Below, one piece after another: positions 10,300-21,181 of a stretch of DNA of 64,000 nt. The first letter of the stretch is position 1. The number at the start of each line of letters is the position of its first letter. Below the pieces are notes generated by a model. That model ran no database searches. It had not been told where the DNA came from and worked only from the letters and a program-made list of their open reading frames with translations. The stretch comes from Stomorhina lunata (taxonomy: Eukaryota > Arthropoda > Insecta > Diptera > Rhiniidae): the NCBI GenBank assembly GCA_933228675.1, contig OW121745.1:1708489-1772488 (forward strand). Reading direction: 5' to 3'. Both the position numbers and the translations under genes were made by a program.

Positions 10300-12126
10300 A
10301 TGTCTATCCTAAAGAACTTAATTCGTTATGCAGATCGAGTGATCGAATTTCAAAATTATTTTGAGGGACTCGCTGTAGAATCGCATTCACGACACACTTT
10401 GAAGACCCAAGAGACACAGATCCAACTCCGCTGGTCAAAATTTGAGTCATCTTATGAAACCGTTTTGGATAAATATGATTCTGTTAAAGAGGAGATTGAT
10501 TACGACAGCCTCAAGGGACGTTATTACGCCACTTTTGGCGCTTATACCGCTGCAGTCGCGAGAATTCACGAGCTCATGGAAGATTTACAAGCCAAGGCTT
10601 TGTTGGCTTCCCCCTCACCCGATTCCCCAGCCGATATAACCCCTCATATTTCACTACCCCCTGCGATACCGAGATTTTTCATGGTGATTATCAATCCTGG
10701 CCAACTTTCCGGGATATGTTCACAGCTCTTTACCGCAACAATAAGCGTCTATCGCCGGTCGAAAAAATGTGCCATCTGGTAAAGAAAACGCAGGGTGAAG
10801 CTCGCGAACTTTTGAAAACTTGCCCTATGACCAACGATGGGTTTAACATGGCTTGGCAAAATTTGGTGAATCGCTACGAAAACAAACGCATATTAGTGAA
10901 CGCCCAATTAAAGTTGCTTTTCAATCTGCAACCAATTGTGAAGGAGACTAGTGCTGATCTACGACAACTACAACGTACCATCAATGACTGTATCACCAAT
11001 CTGCGGTTGCTACAGATTGAAGCCGACAATTGGGATGTCATCTTCGTCTATATCTGTTCAACCTGTCTGCCCGAAGCCACATTAAACTTGTGGGAACAGT
11101 CTTTACCGCGCACTACTGACTTGCCGACGTGGAAAGCTTTGGATGAATTTTTGTCCTCAAGATTCCAGACATTAGATTCGGTCGCAGATATAAGGTCAAC
11201 CTTCATAAGCTCACACACCCCAAAAACTTCTCAATCGGCTAAATTCAATAAATCAAACCATTCACTAGGACCCAAGACTAAAAGCTACCATACTAAAGTT
11301 TCCAATGACAAGTCGGGCCAGTGCGAATTGTGTACTCAGTCATCCCCTTAGATTTTGCTCAATTTTCCTAGACATGTCAATTGAAGAAAGATTTGCCACA
11401 GTGAAGAAACAAAATAGGTGCACCAATTGCCTAGGAACTCACGGAGCCAAAACATGTTCAAGCAAATTTGTTTGCAGGGTATGCAAAGGTAAACACCACA
11501 CGTTGCTTCATCGCACTGAAGAAAAGACAGGAAGTACTCCTCCGGTGACAAGTACACCAATTAAGAGCACCGAGAACCCCCCTCGTGACCTAGATTTAAC
11601 CCCCTCTACCTCGGCCCAAGCAGCAAGTCGAACGTCGCAGTCTTTCTCCACTCAACTCGAACCCACTACTCAATCGGTTATTCTCGGTACCGCGTTAGTT
11701 GACGTTTTCAATAATGACCTCAAGTGCACTGTCCGCGCACTAATCGACTCCGCCTCAGAGACCTCGTTTATTTCAAAGAGATTACAAAGGCATCTCGACC
11801 TCCCTACTCGGCGGTCAACAGTTCAAGTCCACGGTTTAAGTGACACCGTTACCACCACCTCAACCCAAAGCTGTCACATCAGAATTGGGTCTCCACTTGA
11901 TAAGTCATTCGAAACTTTTTCAGATGTTTTAGTCATAAATAGGCTTACTGGACATCTCCCTTATTGCCCATCATCAGCGTTACAAAATGACTGTTTTTCC
12001 CGATTACAATTGGCTGACCCTTATCGCCCTAACTGTTCTGACGTTGAATTACTTCTCGGTGCAGATGTTTACCCAAAAATTCTCCAAGAAGGTTTACGAA
12101 GAGACACACAGCAATCTATGCTAGCC
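10300..12126 (+). pseudogene. gag: BEL/Pao gag and protease region, frame-disrupted
   Basis: The ATG at 10300 opens a BEL/Pao Gag whose early part is helical and charged. The frame shifts at about 10660-10716 and again at about 11305-11351. The capsid part includes YQSWPTFRDMF and WQNLVNRYENKR, which are BEL/Pao Gag signatures. Three zinc-knuckle-like motifs follow: CELC with a downstream His and Cys, CTNCLGTHGAKTC and CRVCKGKHHTLLH. The aspartic protease core is RALIDSASETSFIS, with DSA in place of the usual DSG/DTG, followed by LLGADVYPKIL. The frame ends at TAA 12127, inside what should continue into pol. Gag builds the particle and protease matures it. As read, this copy could not make a full Gag-Pol. 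Confidence 0.88.
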
Positions 12127-15047
12127 TAAAGGACAGTTTTTGGTTGGGTTATCACGGGAAAAATACTTACAAGTCCGTGCGAGAAGGCAGTGCTATCATT
12201 TTATAACACGATAGAACTAAATAATCAGCTTCAGCTGTTTTGGGAATTAGAAGAAATTCCGAGGAGGAAAATACCCTCCCCGGAGGACACATACTGCGAA
12301 AATTTGTACACATCCACTACGTTCCGTAATAAAGATGGTCGATATGTAGTTTCACTCCCCTTTAGAAAAGATTACCCCGAAAAGTTAAATATAGGCCCCT
12401 CTCGAAAAATTGCTTTCTCCCAGTTTCTACGAAACGAGGCGAGACTAATCAAAAACCCCCAACAAAAAATTGAATACGATAAGGTCATAACCGAGTATTC
12501 TACTCTAGGCCACATGATACAAGTACCCCCCTTAAATGGTGATAGCGGCACTTACTATTTGCCCCACCATGCTGTTTTAAAACCTGACAGCACCACAACT
12601 AAATTGCGCGTGGTATTTAATGCCTCAAGCCCCTCATCCAATGGCATCAGCCTTAATGATCTGCTTCACCCTGGTCCAATCCTGCAGGCAGACTTAATGA
12701 TCTTAATTTTGAGATGGAGATTTTTCCGCTATGTTTTCAATGCGGACATAGAAAAAATGTATCGCCAAATCTTGGTGCACCCCACACAAACCCTTTTCCA
12801 ACGAATTTTGCATCGGAATTCTCCGAATGAATTACTTCAGGACTTTGAGTTGAACACAGTCACCTTCGGTGTCAATTGTGCCCCTTATTTGGCAATTAGG
12901 ACCTTGCTGGAACTTGCCAGAGAAAACGAAACCGCCTACCCTAACGCTGCTGAGATTTTGCGAGAGTATATGTATGTTGACGATGTCCTTTCGGGGGCTC
13001 ATACAATATCATCGGCAATAAAAAATCGTGATGAACTCATAAAGGTTCTGGAAACAGCGGGTTTTTCCCTACGGAAATGGACGTCCAATAATGAAAGGCT
13101 ATTGCAAGGTCTGCCGCCAGCACATTTGCTGGGTGAAGAATTTCTACAGCTATCGGAATCCAGTGTCACAAAGACTTTAGGGCTGAGGTGGAACGCGGGA
13201 AACGACCACTTCTACTTTCAACTCAAAACCAACCCGAACCGTGAATTAACTACCAAGAGATGCGTACTCTCCGAAATTGCCAAGTTATTCGATCCCGCAG
13301 GGTGGCTTTCTCCGGAGCAGAGTTGCTTGCCAATATGATTGACTCTATTATAACTCAAATGAATCTCAAGGACTATAAACTCTACTTGTGGACGGATGCC
13401 ACCATCGTATTGGCTTGGCTAAGAAAACCCCCTTATAAATGGAAAACGTTCGTCGAAAATCGAATATCATCTATAATCGAGAAGGTAGGAAAAGACCCGT
13501 GGTCTCATGTGGACTCAAAAAATAACCCCGCCGACTTGGCTTCCCGCGGCACAACCATACAGGAGTTAACTGCAAATGAATTATGGTGGCGTGGTCCTGT
13601 ATCATACATTTTCCGTTTCTATAAAAGAATTCAAACCAGGAAGCCAAGAGAAAATATAAATGGAATAACGCTATCCCCCAAAGAGATAATATTCGCAAAA
13701 AACCGTCTAATTATAGCTTGTCAGAAATATTACTTTTACCAGGAATATGCTCAATTATCTCAAAAAAGTCAATTGTCCCGAAAAAGCTCTCTTTTAACTT
13801 TTAACCCCTTTTTGGATTCCAACGGAATCATGCGGATAAATGGTCGTCTATCGGACTCCCCTACTTTAAGTTATGACGAACGATACCCCATTTTACTCCC
13901 CTACCATGCGCGTTTTACGAAATTGTTTCTCAAATCTCTACACCAATATTCCCTACATGGTCAAAATGCGCTTTTATGCCGTTTGACTAGGCTACGGTAT
14001 TATGTCCCCAAACTCAAGACACTCATAAAGACAACTTTATCTCAATGTATAACCTGTGTAAAACATAAACGCCAAATCAGTCAACAAATCATGGCCGCAT
14101 TACCCCCCGAGCGTTCGACTTTAACGCCCTTTCTTCTCCACCGGCGTCGACTTTGCTGGACCCTTTGATATAAAGTCATATGTGGGCCGTGGCTGTAAAG
14201 TGACAAAAGGATACGTGCTAGTCTTCGTATGTTTTTCAACAAAGGCGATTCATCTCGAAGCTACTGGAGATATATCCACACAAGCCTTTCTAGCCGCTTT
14301 CGCTCGTTTTTTCTCGCGACGAGGAACACCCCACGACATATATTCTGATAACGGCACCGCATTTGTAGGCGCCGCTAATATCCTAAAGGGTGATAAACAA
14401 AACTTTTTTTCGTTAATACAAAAAGGACTTATATCTCAGGAAGCTTTTACACCAGTTGAGTGGCATTTCATCCCTCCTGGCGCCCCTCATATGGGTGGCC
14501 TCTGGGAGGCAGGCGTAAAAAGCTTTAAATCTCACTTCAAGAAACTATGCCATAGTCAAAGTTTCACGTATGAGGAGTTCATCACTATGTTGGCACGAAT
14601 TGAAGCGTGCTTAAACTCCAGACCATTAAGTCCTATGAGTGAAAACCCGAACGACCTATGCGCTCTAACGCCAGGTCATTTTCTCATTGGAACCCCACTA
14701 TTAGCTCCCCCAGAACCTGATTTATCCAATAATTCCATCAGCTACATCAATCGTTGGCAAAAGCTTAAAGTGCTTCACCAACAGTTGGCCCGTAGATGGA
14801 AGGAGGAGTACCTATCCGAGCTCCATAAAAGGAACAAGTGGAAATACCCCAATAGGGACCTCAACATCAATGACCTCGTTGCCGTCAAACAGGACAATTT
14901 ACCCCCCAATCAATGGCGTCTAGGACGTATTGAGAAATTATTCACTGGCACCGATCATCGAGTCAGAGTAGCTGACATACGCACGGCTAATGGCGTCGTC
15001 ACGCGACCCATTGTCAAGCTCGTATTGCTCCCCAGCCCCCTGACGGC
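12127..15047 (+). pseudogene. pol: BEL/Pao pol: RT, partial RNase H and integrase, with stop, deletion and frameshift
   Basis: After the TAA at 12127 the same frame continues with FGWVITGK and the RT: LRVVFNASS, ADIEKMYRQILV, and the catalytic EYMYVDDVLSG near 12970-12990. The frame is lost at about 13312: LFDPAGWLSP is joined in another frame to GAELLANMI, so the connection and the first part of RNase H (including its first catalytic Asp) are deleted. LYLWTDATIVLAWL and ENRISSI remain. Integrase begins with an HHCC zinc region (LHQYSLHGQ, CITCVKHKR), has a one-base frame change near 14120-14150 just before VDFAGPF, then SDNGTAFVG and the GGLWEAGVK Glu region. Last recognisable pol residues are near 15047. 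All three integrase acidic residues exist but not in one frame. Confidence 0.9.
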
Positions 15048-15087
15048 GCAACAACTAATATTCTTTTTTTCTTCTTCCTCGTTACAG
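15048..15087 (+). promoter_or_regulatory. Polypyrimidine tract and 3' splice acceptor before the downstream ORF
   Basis: A long T/C-rich run ends in CTCGTTACAG at 15078-15087, an excellent 3' splice-site match, and the ATG of the next ORF starts five bases later at 15093. This is the arrangement used for spliced env mRNAs in retroviruses and Gypsy-group errantiviruses. Use of the site here is inferred from sequence only. Confidence 0.6.
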
Positions 15088-15092
15088 CAAAC

Positions 15093-15875
15093 ATGCCATC
15101 TCGTAGCCAAGTCGCCACACTAGAAAAAAGGGATTCAACGGCGAGATCGCAAACCAAAACCCCTGACTGTCGCCTATGCCGTAAAAGTCACCCGCTGCGC
15201 AAATGTTCCAAATTTCTTCAACTGGATGTATCAGCTCGGAAGAAAATAGTCCAACAGCATCGCTACTGCCGAAACTGCCTCGCTCATTCACACCGCACGG
15301 ATAAATGCCATAGTTCAGCCCGTTGTCGTGATTGTAATGGCTCGCACCACACTCTGCTGCATCACGGTGCAATTATCCGAGAAAATGCCTATCTAAGCCG
15401 AGCAGCCGAAAAATCTGTAGTTCCAACCGTCATAATAAGGATGCGGCTCAACGATGAATGGCATAGCGTGCGGGGGCTACTGAATGCCTGTGCTGCCACC
15501 AGCTCAATCGCAAATTTTATAGTCGAACGGTTTCACGTGCCATTCGAAAGATTTGCTGCCGACAAATGGCGTCAAATCACCTTTAAGAACCGTTTCGAAG
15601 GAGAAGGCGGTACCTTTAAACTCAAGGCTATCATTTCTAATGACCTACCTCAAGAAGTCCCTGAGAAGAAGTTGAAGCGTGATGTGACCGACGCATATTG
15701 CAACCTAAAGTTGGCCGACCCCGATTTTTTTGAAGGCCGAACCATTAACTTCATCCTAGGAGCGGATATTTACCCACAGCTCATCAGAAGCGGCATCCAG
15801 GTGACCAGCAAGGGATCGCCTTTAGCACAGGATACAGCCCTAGGCTGGGTTATAATCGGCAAATTTGAAGCCTAG
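15093..15875 (+). CDS. Downstream ORF: duplicated Gag zinc knuckles plus protease-like domain lacking its catalytic Asp
   Basis: This 260-aa ORF occupies the env position of the BEL/Pao element but has no signal peptide or membrane segment. Residues about 26-92 repeat the nucleocapsid knuckles of the upstream Gag, with every Cys and His kept: CRLCRKSHPLRKC, CRNCLAHSHRTDKC and CRDCNGSHHTLLH. Residues about 105-260 resemble the aspartic protease region. LLNACAATSSI replaces the expected LLDSGA-type active site, so the catalytic Asp is Asn, while LADPDFFEGR, ILGADIYPQLI and GWVIIGK are kept. The ORF stops just after the GWVI block. It is the only undisrupted reading frame in the element and has a splice acceptor five bases upstream. 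A role in RNA binding, or in modulating Gag or protease, is inference. It could also be a decaying duplication. Confidence 0.85.
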   Translation: MPSRSQVATLEKRDSTARSQTKTPDCRLCRKSHPLRKCSKFLQLDVSARKKIVQQHRYCRNCLAHSHRTDKCHSSARCRDCNGSHHTLLHHGAIIRENAYLSRAAEKSVVPTVIIRMRLNDEWHSVRGLLNACAATSSIANFIVERFHVPFERFAADKWRQITFKNRFEGEGGTFKLKAIISNDLPQEVPEKKLKRDVTDAYCNLKLADPDFFEGRTINFILGADIYPQLIRSGIQVTSKGSPLAQDTALGWVIIGKFEA

Positions 15876-16115
15876 TAATTTATACATACTTACCTTTTCA
15901 TATTGAATTATAATAATTTATACATACTTACCTTTTCATATTGAATTATAATAATTTGTACATACTTACCTTTTGATATTGAATTTGTATTATATAATAT
16001 TTTACCCATACTTACCTTTTTTATATTGCATTTGAATTATATAATAATTTATACATATTTACCTTCATTGAATTCATTCATTATATTGAATTTTTTGTAT
16101 TATACATAGTAATTT
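15876..16115 (+). repeat. Five ~40-bp tandem repeats after the downstream ORF
   Basis: Units share TACATACTTACCTTTT and ATATTGAATTATAATAATTT, diverging towards the right end. On the minus strand the core reads AAAAGGTAAGTATG, a consensus 5' splice site, four times. Non-coding. Confidence 0.8.
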
Positions 16116-16224
16116 ATTATACTTATCTTATATCTATTTGTCATAACACTTAATTACCCTAAGACCACCCAATTGCCTGTTCCGTATGTAGATAAATTCA
16201 ATATTTTGTTATCTCGGGTTATAA

Positions 16225-16238
16225 CAAGGAGGGCGGGA
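16225..16238 (+). other. Polypurine tract
   Basis: ACAAGGAGGGCGGGA lies directly against the TG that opens the 3' LTR, the expected position of the plus-strand DNA primer. Confidence 0.8.
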
Positions 16239-17072
16239 TGTTCAAGCACGAAACCCCTATATAAAGGGTAAAGTAATAATGTTTCATGAAAACCCTTATT
16301 ATTCTTTGTTTTTCTTTTCTTTGTTTCTGTTCCCACTTGCTCTCAGTGTCAACCGGCAATTGTGGTGGTTGTTTTTTGCTTTCTTACTTCTTTAGAGTCG
16401 ATCGAGTTTTTAGTTAAAGTTTTAACGTCGGCGCTTAAAGAATTCAAATTAAAGTACATTAAATAAAAATCTAATAATTAAATAAAATAAATTTAAATTA
16501 AATAAAAATAAATTTAAACAAATTGTGATTTAAAAATTGTTTTTTTTGTCGTTCGTCAAGTGAAGTTGTTCTCGGTCGCTTAACGGAAATTTTCTTACAT
16601 TTTCTGCAGTGATACATACAAAAAGTGAAGTGTAGAACAAAAAACAGCCGTATTGGTTCTTTAGCTACAAGACAAAATTCAGTTTATTTGAGGCTGAACT
16701 ATTTATAATTTATTAAAAAATTAAAAGAAAGAAATAAAGGAAAAAATCGTTCGTTCGTTTAAATTCCAACCAACATTTGTGTTGCCATCATCATCTTCAA
16801 ACAGAAGTTATCTATTAGCCAGGAAAAAATGCAGTAAGCAATTGGACAAACCGTAGGAAAACGTGCAAGTGTCTAACCGAAGTCGACGTATAAATTAATA
16901 CAGAATTTTCGGATTAAGCAGAATTTTCCAATAATTTGGAATACTACCAGGTTATTACAACTTTAAAGGTATTAAAATTCCTGGTGCTATCATCATCAAA
17001 GCCAAGCGACGTTTAGAGCAGAGCAACACAGAAACTGTAAGTACCTCATCTTTTTTCCCCATATCCCCAAAA
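16239..17072 (+). repeat. 3' LTR of the BEL/Pao element
   Basis: Repeats 7282-8102 almost exactly; the visible differences are about three substitutions, a 12-13 bp TTTTTCTTTTC-like insertion near 16308 and one-base homopolymer changes. Divergence from the 5' copy starts at 17073. Confidence 0.9.
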
Positions 17073-17524
17073 TCATGATAATACAACATCATTTTAGTAT
17101 CGCTAGGGAAAATAATGCACCCCAATACTAATTCTATTTAAGTGTGAAATAGAAAGCAGAAACACAAATTTTCTTTTTTAATAACTGTACTTTTTATTAC
17201 TTCATTTTTATTGGATAACACTCATAAAACATTATAAAATAAAAAATATAACGGTAGATAAGAACATTTGGTGTTATTTCTACTCATTGCGCAAACATTT
17301 ATTTGACGCCTATTAAATTGAGTATATTTCTTTTTTATTGTTGTTGTTGCAATGCATGTATTAACTTCAATTTTTGTTACGACTCTTTGTAGTAAACAGT
17401 TACATTAACGGTATGTGTTAAACAAAAGCAACAAATTTAAACGAGTTGATATTCAATTTTCGAAATTGAAATTGTATTTTTAATATTTTTGTTTAATGCA
17501 AACAATTACTTCACAAACTGTACA
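17073..17524. other. AT-rich flank with right arm of the ~150-bp inverted repeat
   Basis: 17175-17322 is the inverse of 6690-6835. No gene is seen in the rest. Confidence 0.6.
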
Positions 17525-17586
17525 TGACACTTCAGGGTACCAATTCGGAAACATGGTGTTTGGACATGATTCCCCCTTGGTTAGGA
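17525..17586 (-). mobile_element. Scrap of R1 3' UTR
   Basis: Plus-strand text with CAATTCGGAAACATG and GGACATGATTCCCCC matches the R1 3' UTR at about 51420-51460. It is cut off on both sides and abuts a perfect 28S target scar. Confidence 0.6.
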
Positions 17587-17600
17587 AGTAGATAGGGACA
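17587..17600 (-). other. 28S R1 target-site scar
   Basis: AGTAGATAGGGACA, the exact 14-bp R1 target (minus strand TGTCCCTATCTACT), marks the 3' end of the next R1. Confidence 0.85.
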
Positions 17601-18592
17601 GATTTGAATAATGCAAGTACCTGCCATGGTGGCCTTACCTAACAGTGAATAAATCACAAGGTGGATATTTTAAGTGTTTACCAACAACCCCTTACTACGA
17701 AAAATTATCATGCATGGTATGTGTGACATACATGACACTTTGACATTTCAGAGTACCAATTCGGACATGATTCCTACCTTGGTTTTGGACATGATTCCTA
17801 CCTTGGTTTGGAGCGGACTATCTAAACTCCTGCCGGTCTATGGGTATGGCACCCGGCTGCAATGCAACTCCACATTCGAATGAACAATACAGGCAATGTA
17901 TCGCCCACTCTACCCTCTTTGGGTATTAAACCACAGCCCCCGAGATGCTCCACAAAGGGGCCAACAGCCATTAGTCAGGCTGGAGATAATATCCAGAGGA
18001 TTCCTGACTCCCGCGGTACCAGGCAATCTCCGGTGGGATTCATAATCCAAAAAAGTTGAGCCCCAAACGGCCCAGGGACTGCTGCCCTAAACCCCCAGTA
18101 TGACCAACTAAGCCCTACTAGGGACATACACAAATAAGACAATACAAAACAACACTTCACATTAAACCGCCGCACTCACGGGTGACACTTTGGTCACAAA
18201 GTGACACCAGTAAGGACAATAACGAACAACAATCAAGACAAACAACGATTAACATGTTACCCTCACGCTTAAACCACAGGTCACAAAGTGACGCAGCAAC
18301 CAAATCCAAAACATTGCCCTAATCATAAGCCATGTGAACGTTCCTAGGCGGATAAACTGACTAGCTGGAGTCAGTCGCAACAAACCCCGCTATGGCATCT
18401 CCCACCTAGCTCCTTGAAAGGTCCTAGGTAAGCGATGCCCTAGCAGCTGCAACGACAGACAGAGCCAACACCAGTCACCCAAACGGGATCGACAACAAAC
18501 AACCGCAGAGATGAATCATCCAAATGCAGAGCGGACATTTCGGCGATATTTGCGAACGGCTATTCAGGAAAGGCGGTGAGAAACCCCGTCCA

Positions 18593-19537
18593 CTACTCAT
18601 GTCTCCGTAATCTCCTACTAAATACTTCACAGGCAAATTGCCCTAACCTTCCGAAAGTCCGAACGTCTTCTACTGCCCTACTGAAATCCCAACCCCCTCG
18701 GTAGGGATAATTCCCATACCACCTAAGTCCCTGGCATTCCGTTAGTATATGCCTAGTCCACCATTTGACCCTACTTGACCTTAGTCTGCAACTACGACCA
18801 AGTACAGCATCATTGACCGTGCAAAGCCACTGATCAATTGTGCTAACCTGGTCATCTATTGTCAGTTGGCTAAAGTCTTCTATTGGAAGCATCCATGCTT
18901 CCGTCCTAAAAACTTCCTGGTATTAGTCCCAGTTCACATTGTGTAGACGCCACCTCCTTGGAGATAGCACAGTCTGCCCAGTTCGTAAGAGAAAACAATC
19001 GGTCATTGTTACCCCATTTGCAGCCGTCACGCCAATGTCACTGACGCCCATAGGAGCATTGAAAGTATACACATCACTCGGCTTGTGATGTTCGGAAGTA
19101 TTTCCGGACATCTTAGAGAACCACATAGGAGAAGATGCATTGGCGTCAAGACCTAGGATAATCGGAATGCTACTCGCCTGGAGTAGCACCGTATCCATAT
19201 ACCTTAGATAAGGTTCTAAAGGAGCGCCAAACCTACAATAGATACTAGCCAAAAGCATCCTCCCGAAACCCCCTTCCACAGAAATGCAGACCCCCATTGG
19301 CTTGAACTAATAATCGTACTTTTTACGTCATAGTCATCAACAACAACTCCAGAGCCTCCCAAAAGGTCCGTAAACACTCGCATACCCCCCCGGCAAACCT
19401 CTAACACCACCATGCCTGAAACACGGCTCCTGCAATAAGGCAAAATGAGCTCTTCGCCGGCGCATCACCTGCCCAAACTCACATGTGGCCTCATACGACC
19501 TCTGGCAATTAAATTGAAGAATTGTTATCTTCTCCAT
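18593..19537 (-). pseudogene. R1 ORF2 with the reverse transcriptase deleted
   Basis: ORF2 would start at the ATG at 19537 (LQFNCQRSY, FALLQEP) and continues in shifting frames through LGLDANAS and GVSDIGVT of the APE-type endonuclease. At about 18755 RVKWWT is joined directly to RHILTECQ of the C-terminal zinc motif, removing the whole RT. The SDHN endonuclease block is also lost near 18995. The C-terminus reads GQFACEVFSRRLRRHE, like the intact copy. Non-functional. Confidence 0.88.
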
Positions 19538-19538
19538 T

Positions 19539-20850
19539 TTAATCCCTAGCGTTCACCATAGCAATCATCGCAGCATATAAGGGACGTGTTGCGAACATCA
19601 TCAAGTGATCCAAGGCTAGCCCTTCAAATCACAATTCCTGCAACGTAGAGGATTCGGAAACCTTGGAACAACATGCCCAGAGAGTCCGCATCTTCTTCAC
19701 GTGTATTGACGCATCCTACAGTCACGAACGCGGTGGTCAAACGACAGGCAGCGGTAGCAAGCTGACACTGCCGCGAGCCCCAGCACCTACTAACTGTTCC
19801 AACACTTGGCTGGTTACTTCCACGATGACATTCACCTGGCCCTTATCAGCAGCATTCCAAGGAGGAGTCACCAAACGAACGCTCCTGGTAAAGGCCTCAG
19901 GAGATAACTTACCCTTTAAGTTCAAGCCGTAGAGTTCCGACATGAACTCGTCAGGAGTTATCTCCTTGTGGACCCGCTGTACCGTGACTTTAGGACCGAG
20001 CTTATCCGCCACCGAAACTTCCAGTCCTACCTCCTCAAACTTCTTGTTATCCACAATCTTCCTAAGCTCTTCTAAGGAGGGCGTGCGAATCACAGCACCT
20101 CAATCCCTGATCGGAAGCACCTCGTGCACCCTAACACCCAGGGAGGGTCCACCTCTCCAACCACTTTATTTACCACCTCCTTTGTGGTGGTCGGAACCCC
20201 CTTACCTTTCACCACCACGGACCACGGTGCTACTGCCACCTGAGTAGTTTGCTTGGCGGGAGCAGCAGGTAAAGGCAAACTCCCCCAGCCTCCAGGCTCC
20301 CCCTCAGCCTCTCATTGTAACCAACGATCATCATTAGCAGTTCTTTGTACTGGGACGAGTAGAACATGACCTTCTTGGCCACCTCCGCACTCACCCCATC
20401 CGAAAAAACTACCTCAAGTAGCTCGTTGGTGATTAACTTAAGGCTGCTCACCACATCCTCGTCTTCGCGACCTACAAACCTCTTCTTCGTGCGTGATTTA
20501 CGCCCCTCGCCACCTGCAGATGCGCTGTCCTCCATCATTTTATCCACCTGCCCACGAGGAAGAGGGATAGATGGCACAGCGAAGGCAACAGCACCAACAA
20601 CAGCATCACTCTCTTTAGAAACTGTAGTTTCACCAACCACTTTAGAAGCACGTCTTTCCTGCGGGGTACCCGGCTTGTACCGCTTTCTCCCCTCTGTTAA
20701 ATACTCCTCCGTGCTTGACAACTCCGACTCTGAATGTCGCACCTTCTGTACACCCATCTGCGGTACCTTCCTGACGTCATCAGTCGTGACGTCAGACGCG
20801 TCCCCCTTCGGCCTAGTCTTAGCGCCACCCTTTCCCGGCGTTTTATTGTC
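19539..20850 (-). pseudogene. R1 ORF1 (Gag-like), frameshifted
   Basis: Same order as the intact ORF1 at 55328-56725: an N-terminal block with VRHSESELSSTEE, LKLITNELLEVVFSDGVSAE, KVTVQRVHKEITPDEFMSELY, then CCHC knuckles near 19560-19730. There are several frame changes (about 20290, 20095 and 19740), and the initiator ATG equivalent near 20845 is lost. The protein coats element RNA in related R1s. Confidence 0.85.
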
Positions 20851-21181
20851 AAACTAATCCCAAACGCACAGATTACAAACTGCAATCACTTACCCAATGT
20901 AACAACCGCTACAAGAAATACCTCTAGCAGGAAACAGAGGGCGCCAATTCCAAAACGTTAAACTGCAGAAAACCAAAAACTCGCCAAGTCGTCAACAAAA
21001 AACACCAAAAACACTTTTAGGTTAAATACTTAACTTATTTTAAGTGTTTACCAACACCCCCTTACTTAGAAAAATTGTCATGCATGGCAAATGTGACATG
21101 CATGACACTTTGACTTTTCAGAGTACCAACTTGAAATCATCTTATATGACATGATTTCGCCCTTGGTTAGAAGCAGAGACC

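Larger units (their letters stand above)
7282..17072 (+). mobile_element. BEL/Pao LTR retrotransposon, internally defective
   Basis: Two direct repeats of 821 and 834 bp flank a plus-strand gag, protease, RT, RNase H and integrase series in BEL/Pao order, followed by a further ORF at 15093-15875. The LTRs differ by only about three substitutions and a few indels by eye, so the insertion is young. Gag-pol nevertheless carries several frame changes, an in-frame stop at 12127 and a deletion near 13312. No matching 4-6 bp target duplication is visible, so the copy may be recombinant. BEL/Pao elements move through an RNA intermediate reverse-transcribed in Gag particles. Confidence 0.93.
17601..21035 (-). 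mobile_element. R1 element with large internal deletion
   Basis: Runs from a 3' end at the 28S scar through a 3' UTR (17601-18592), a deleted ORF2, ORF1 and about 180 bp of 5' UTR. It belongs to the same lineage as the element at 51254-57532. The 3' UTR contains a second partial copy of its own 5'-TTTAAGTGTTTACCAAC region. The 5' end is truncated against the 3' UTR of the next R1 near 21035. Confidence 0.85.

Noticed and set aside
15093..15875. Envelope gene of the BEL/Pao element
   Set aside because: No signal peptide, membrane segment or cleavage site; the sequence is zinc knuckles plus a protease-like domain.
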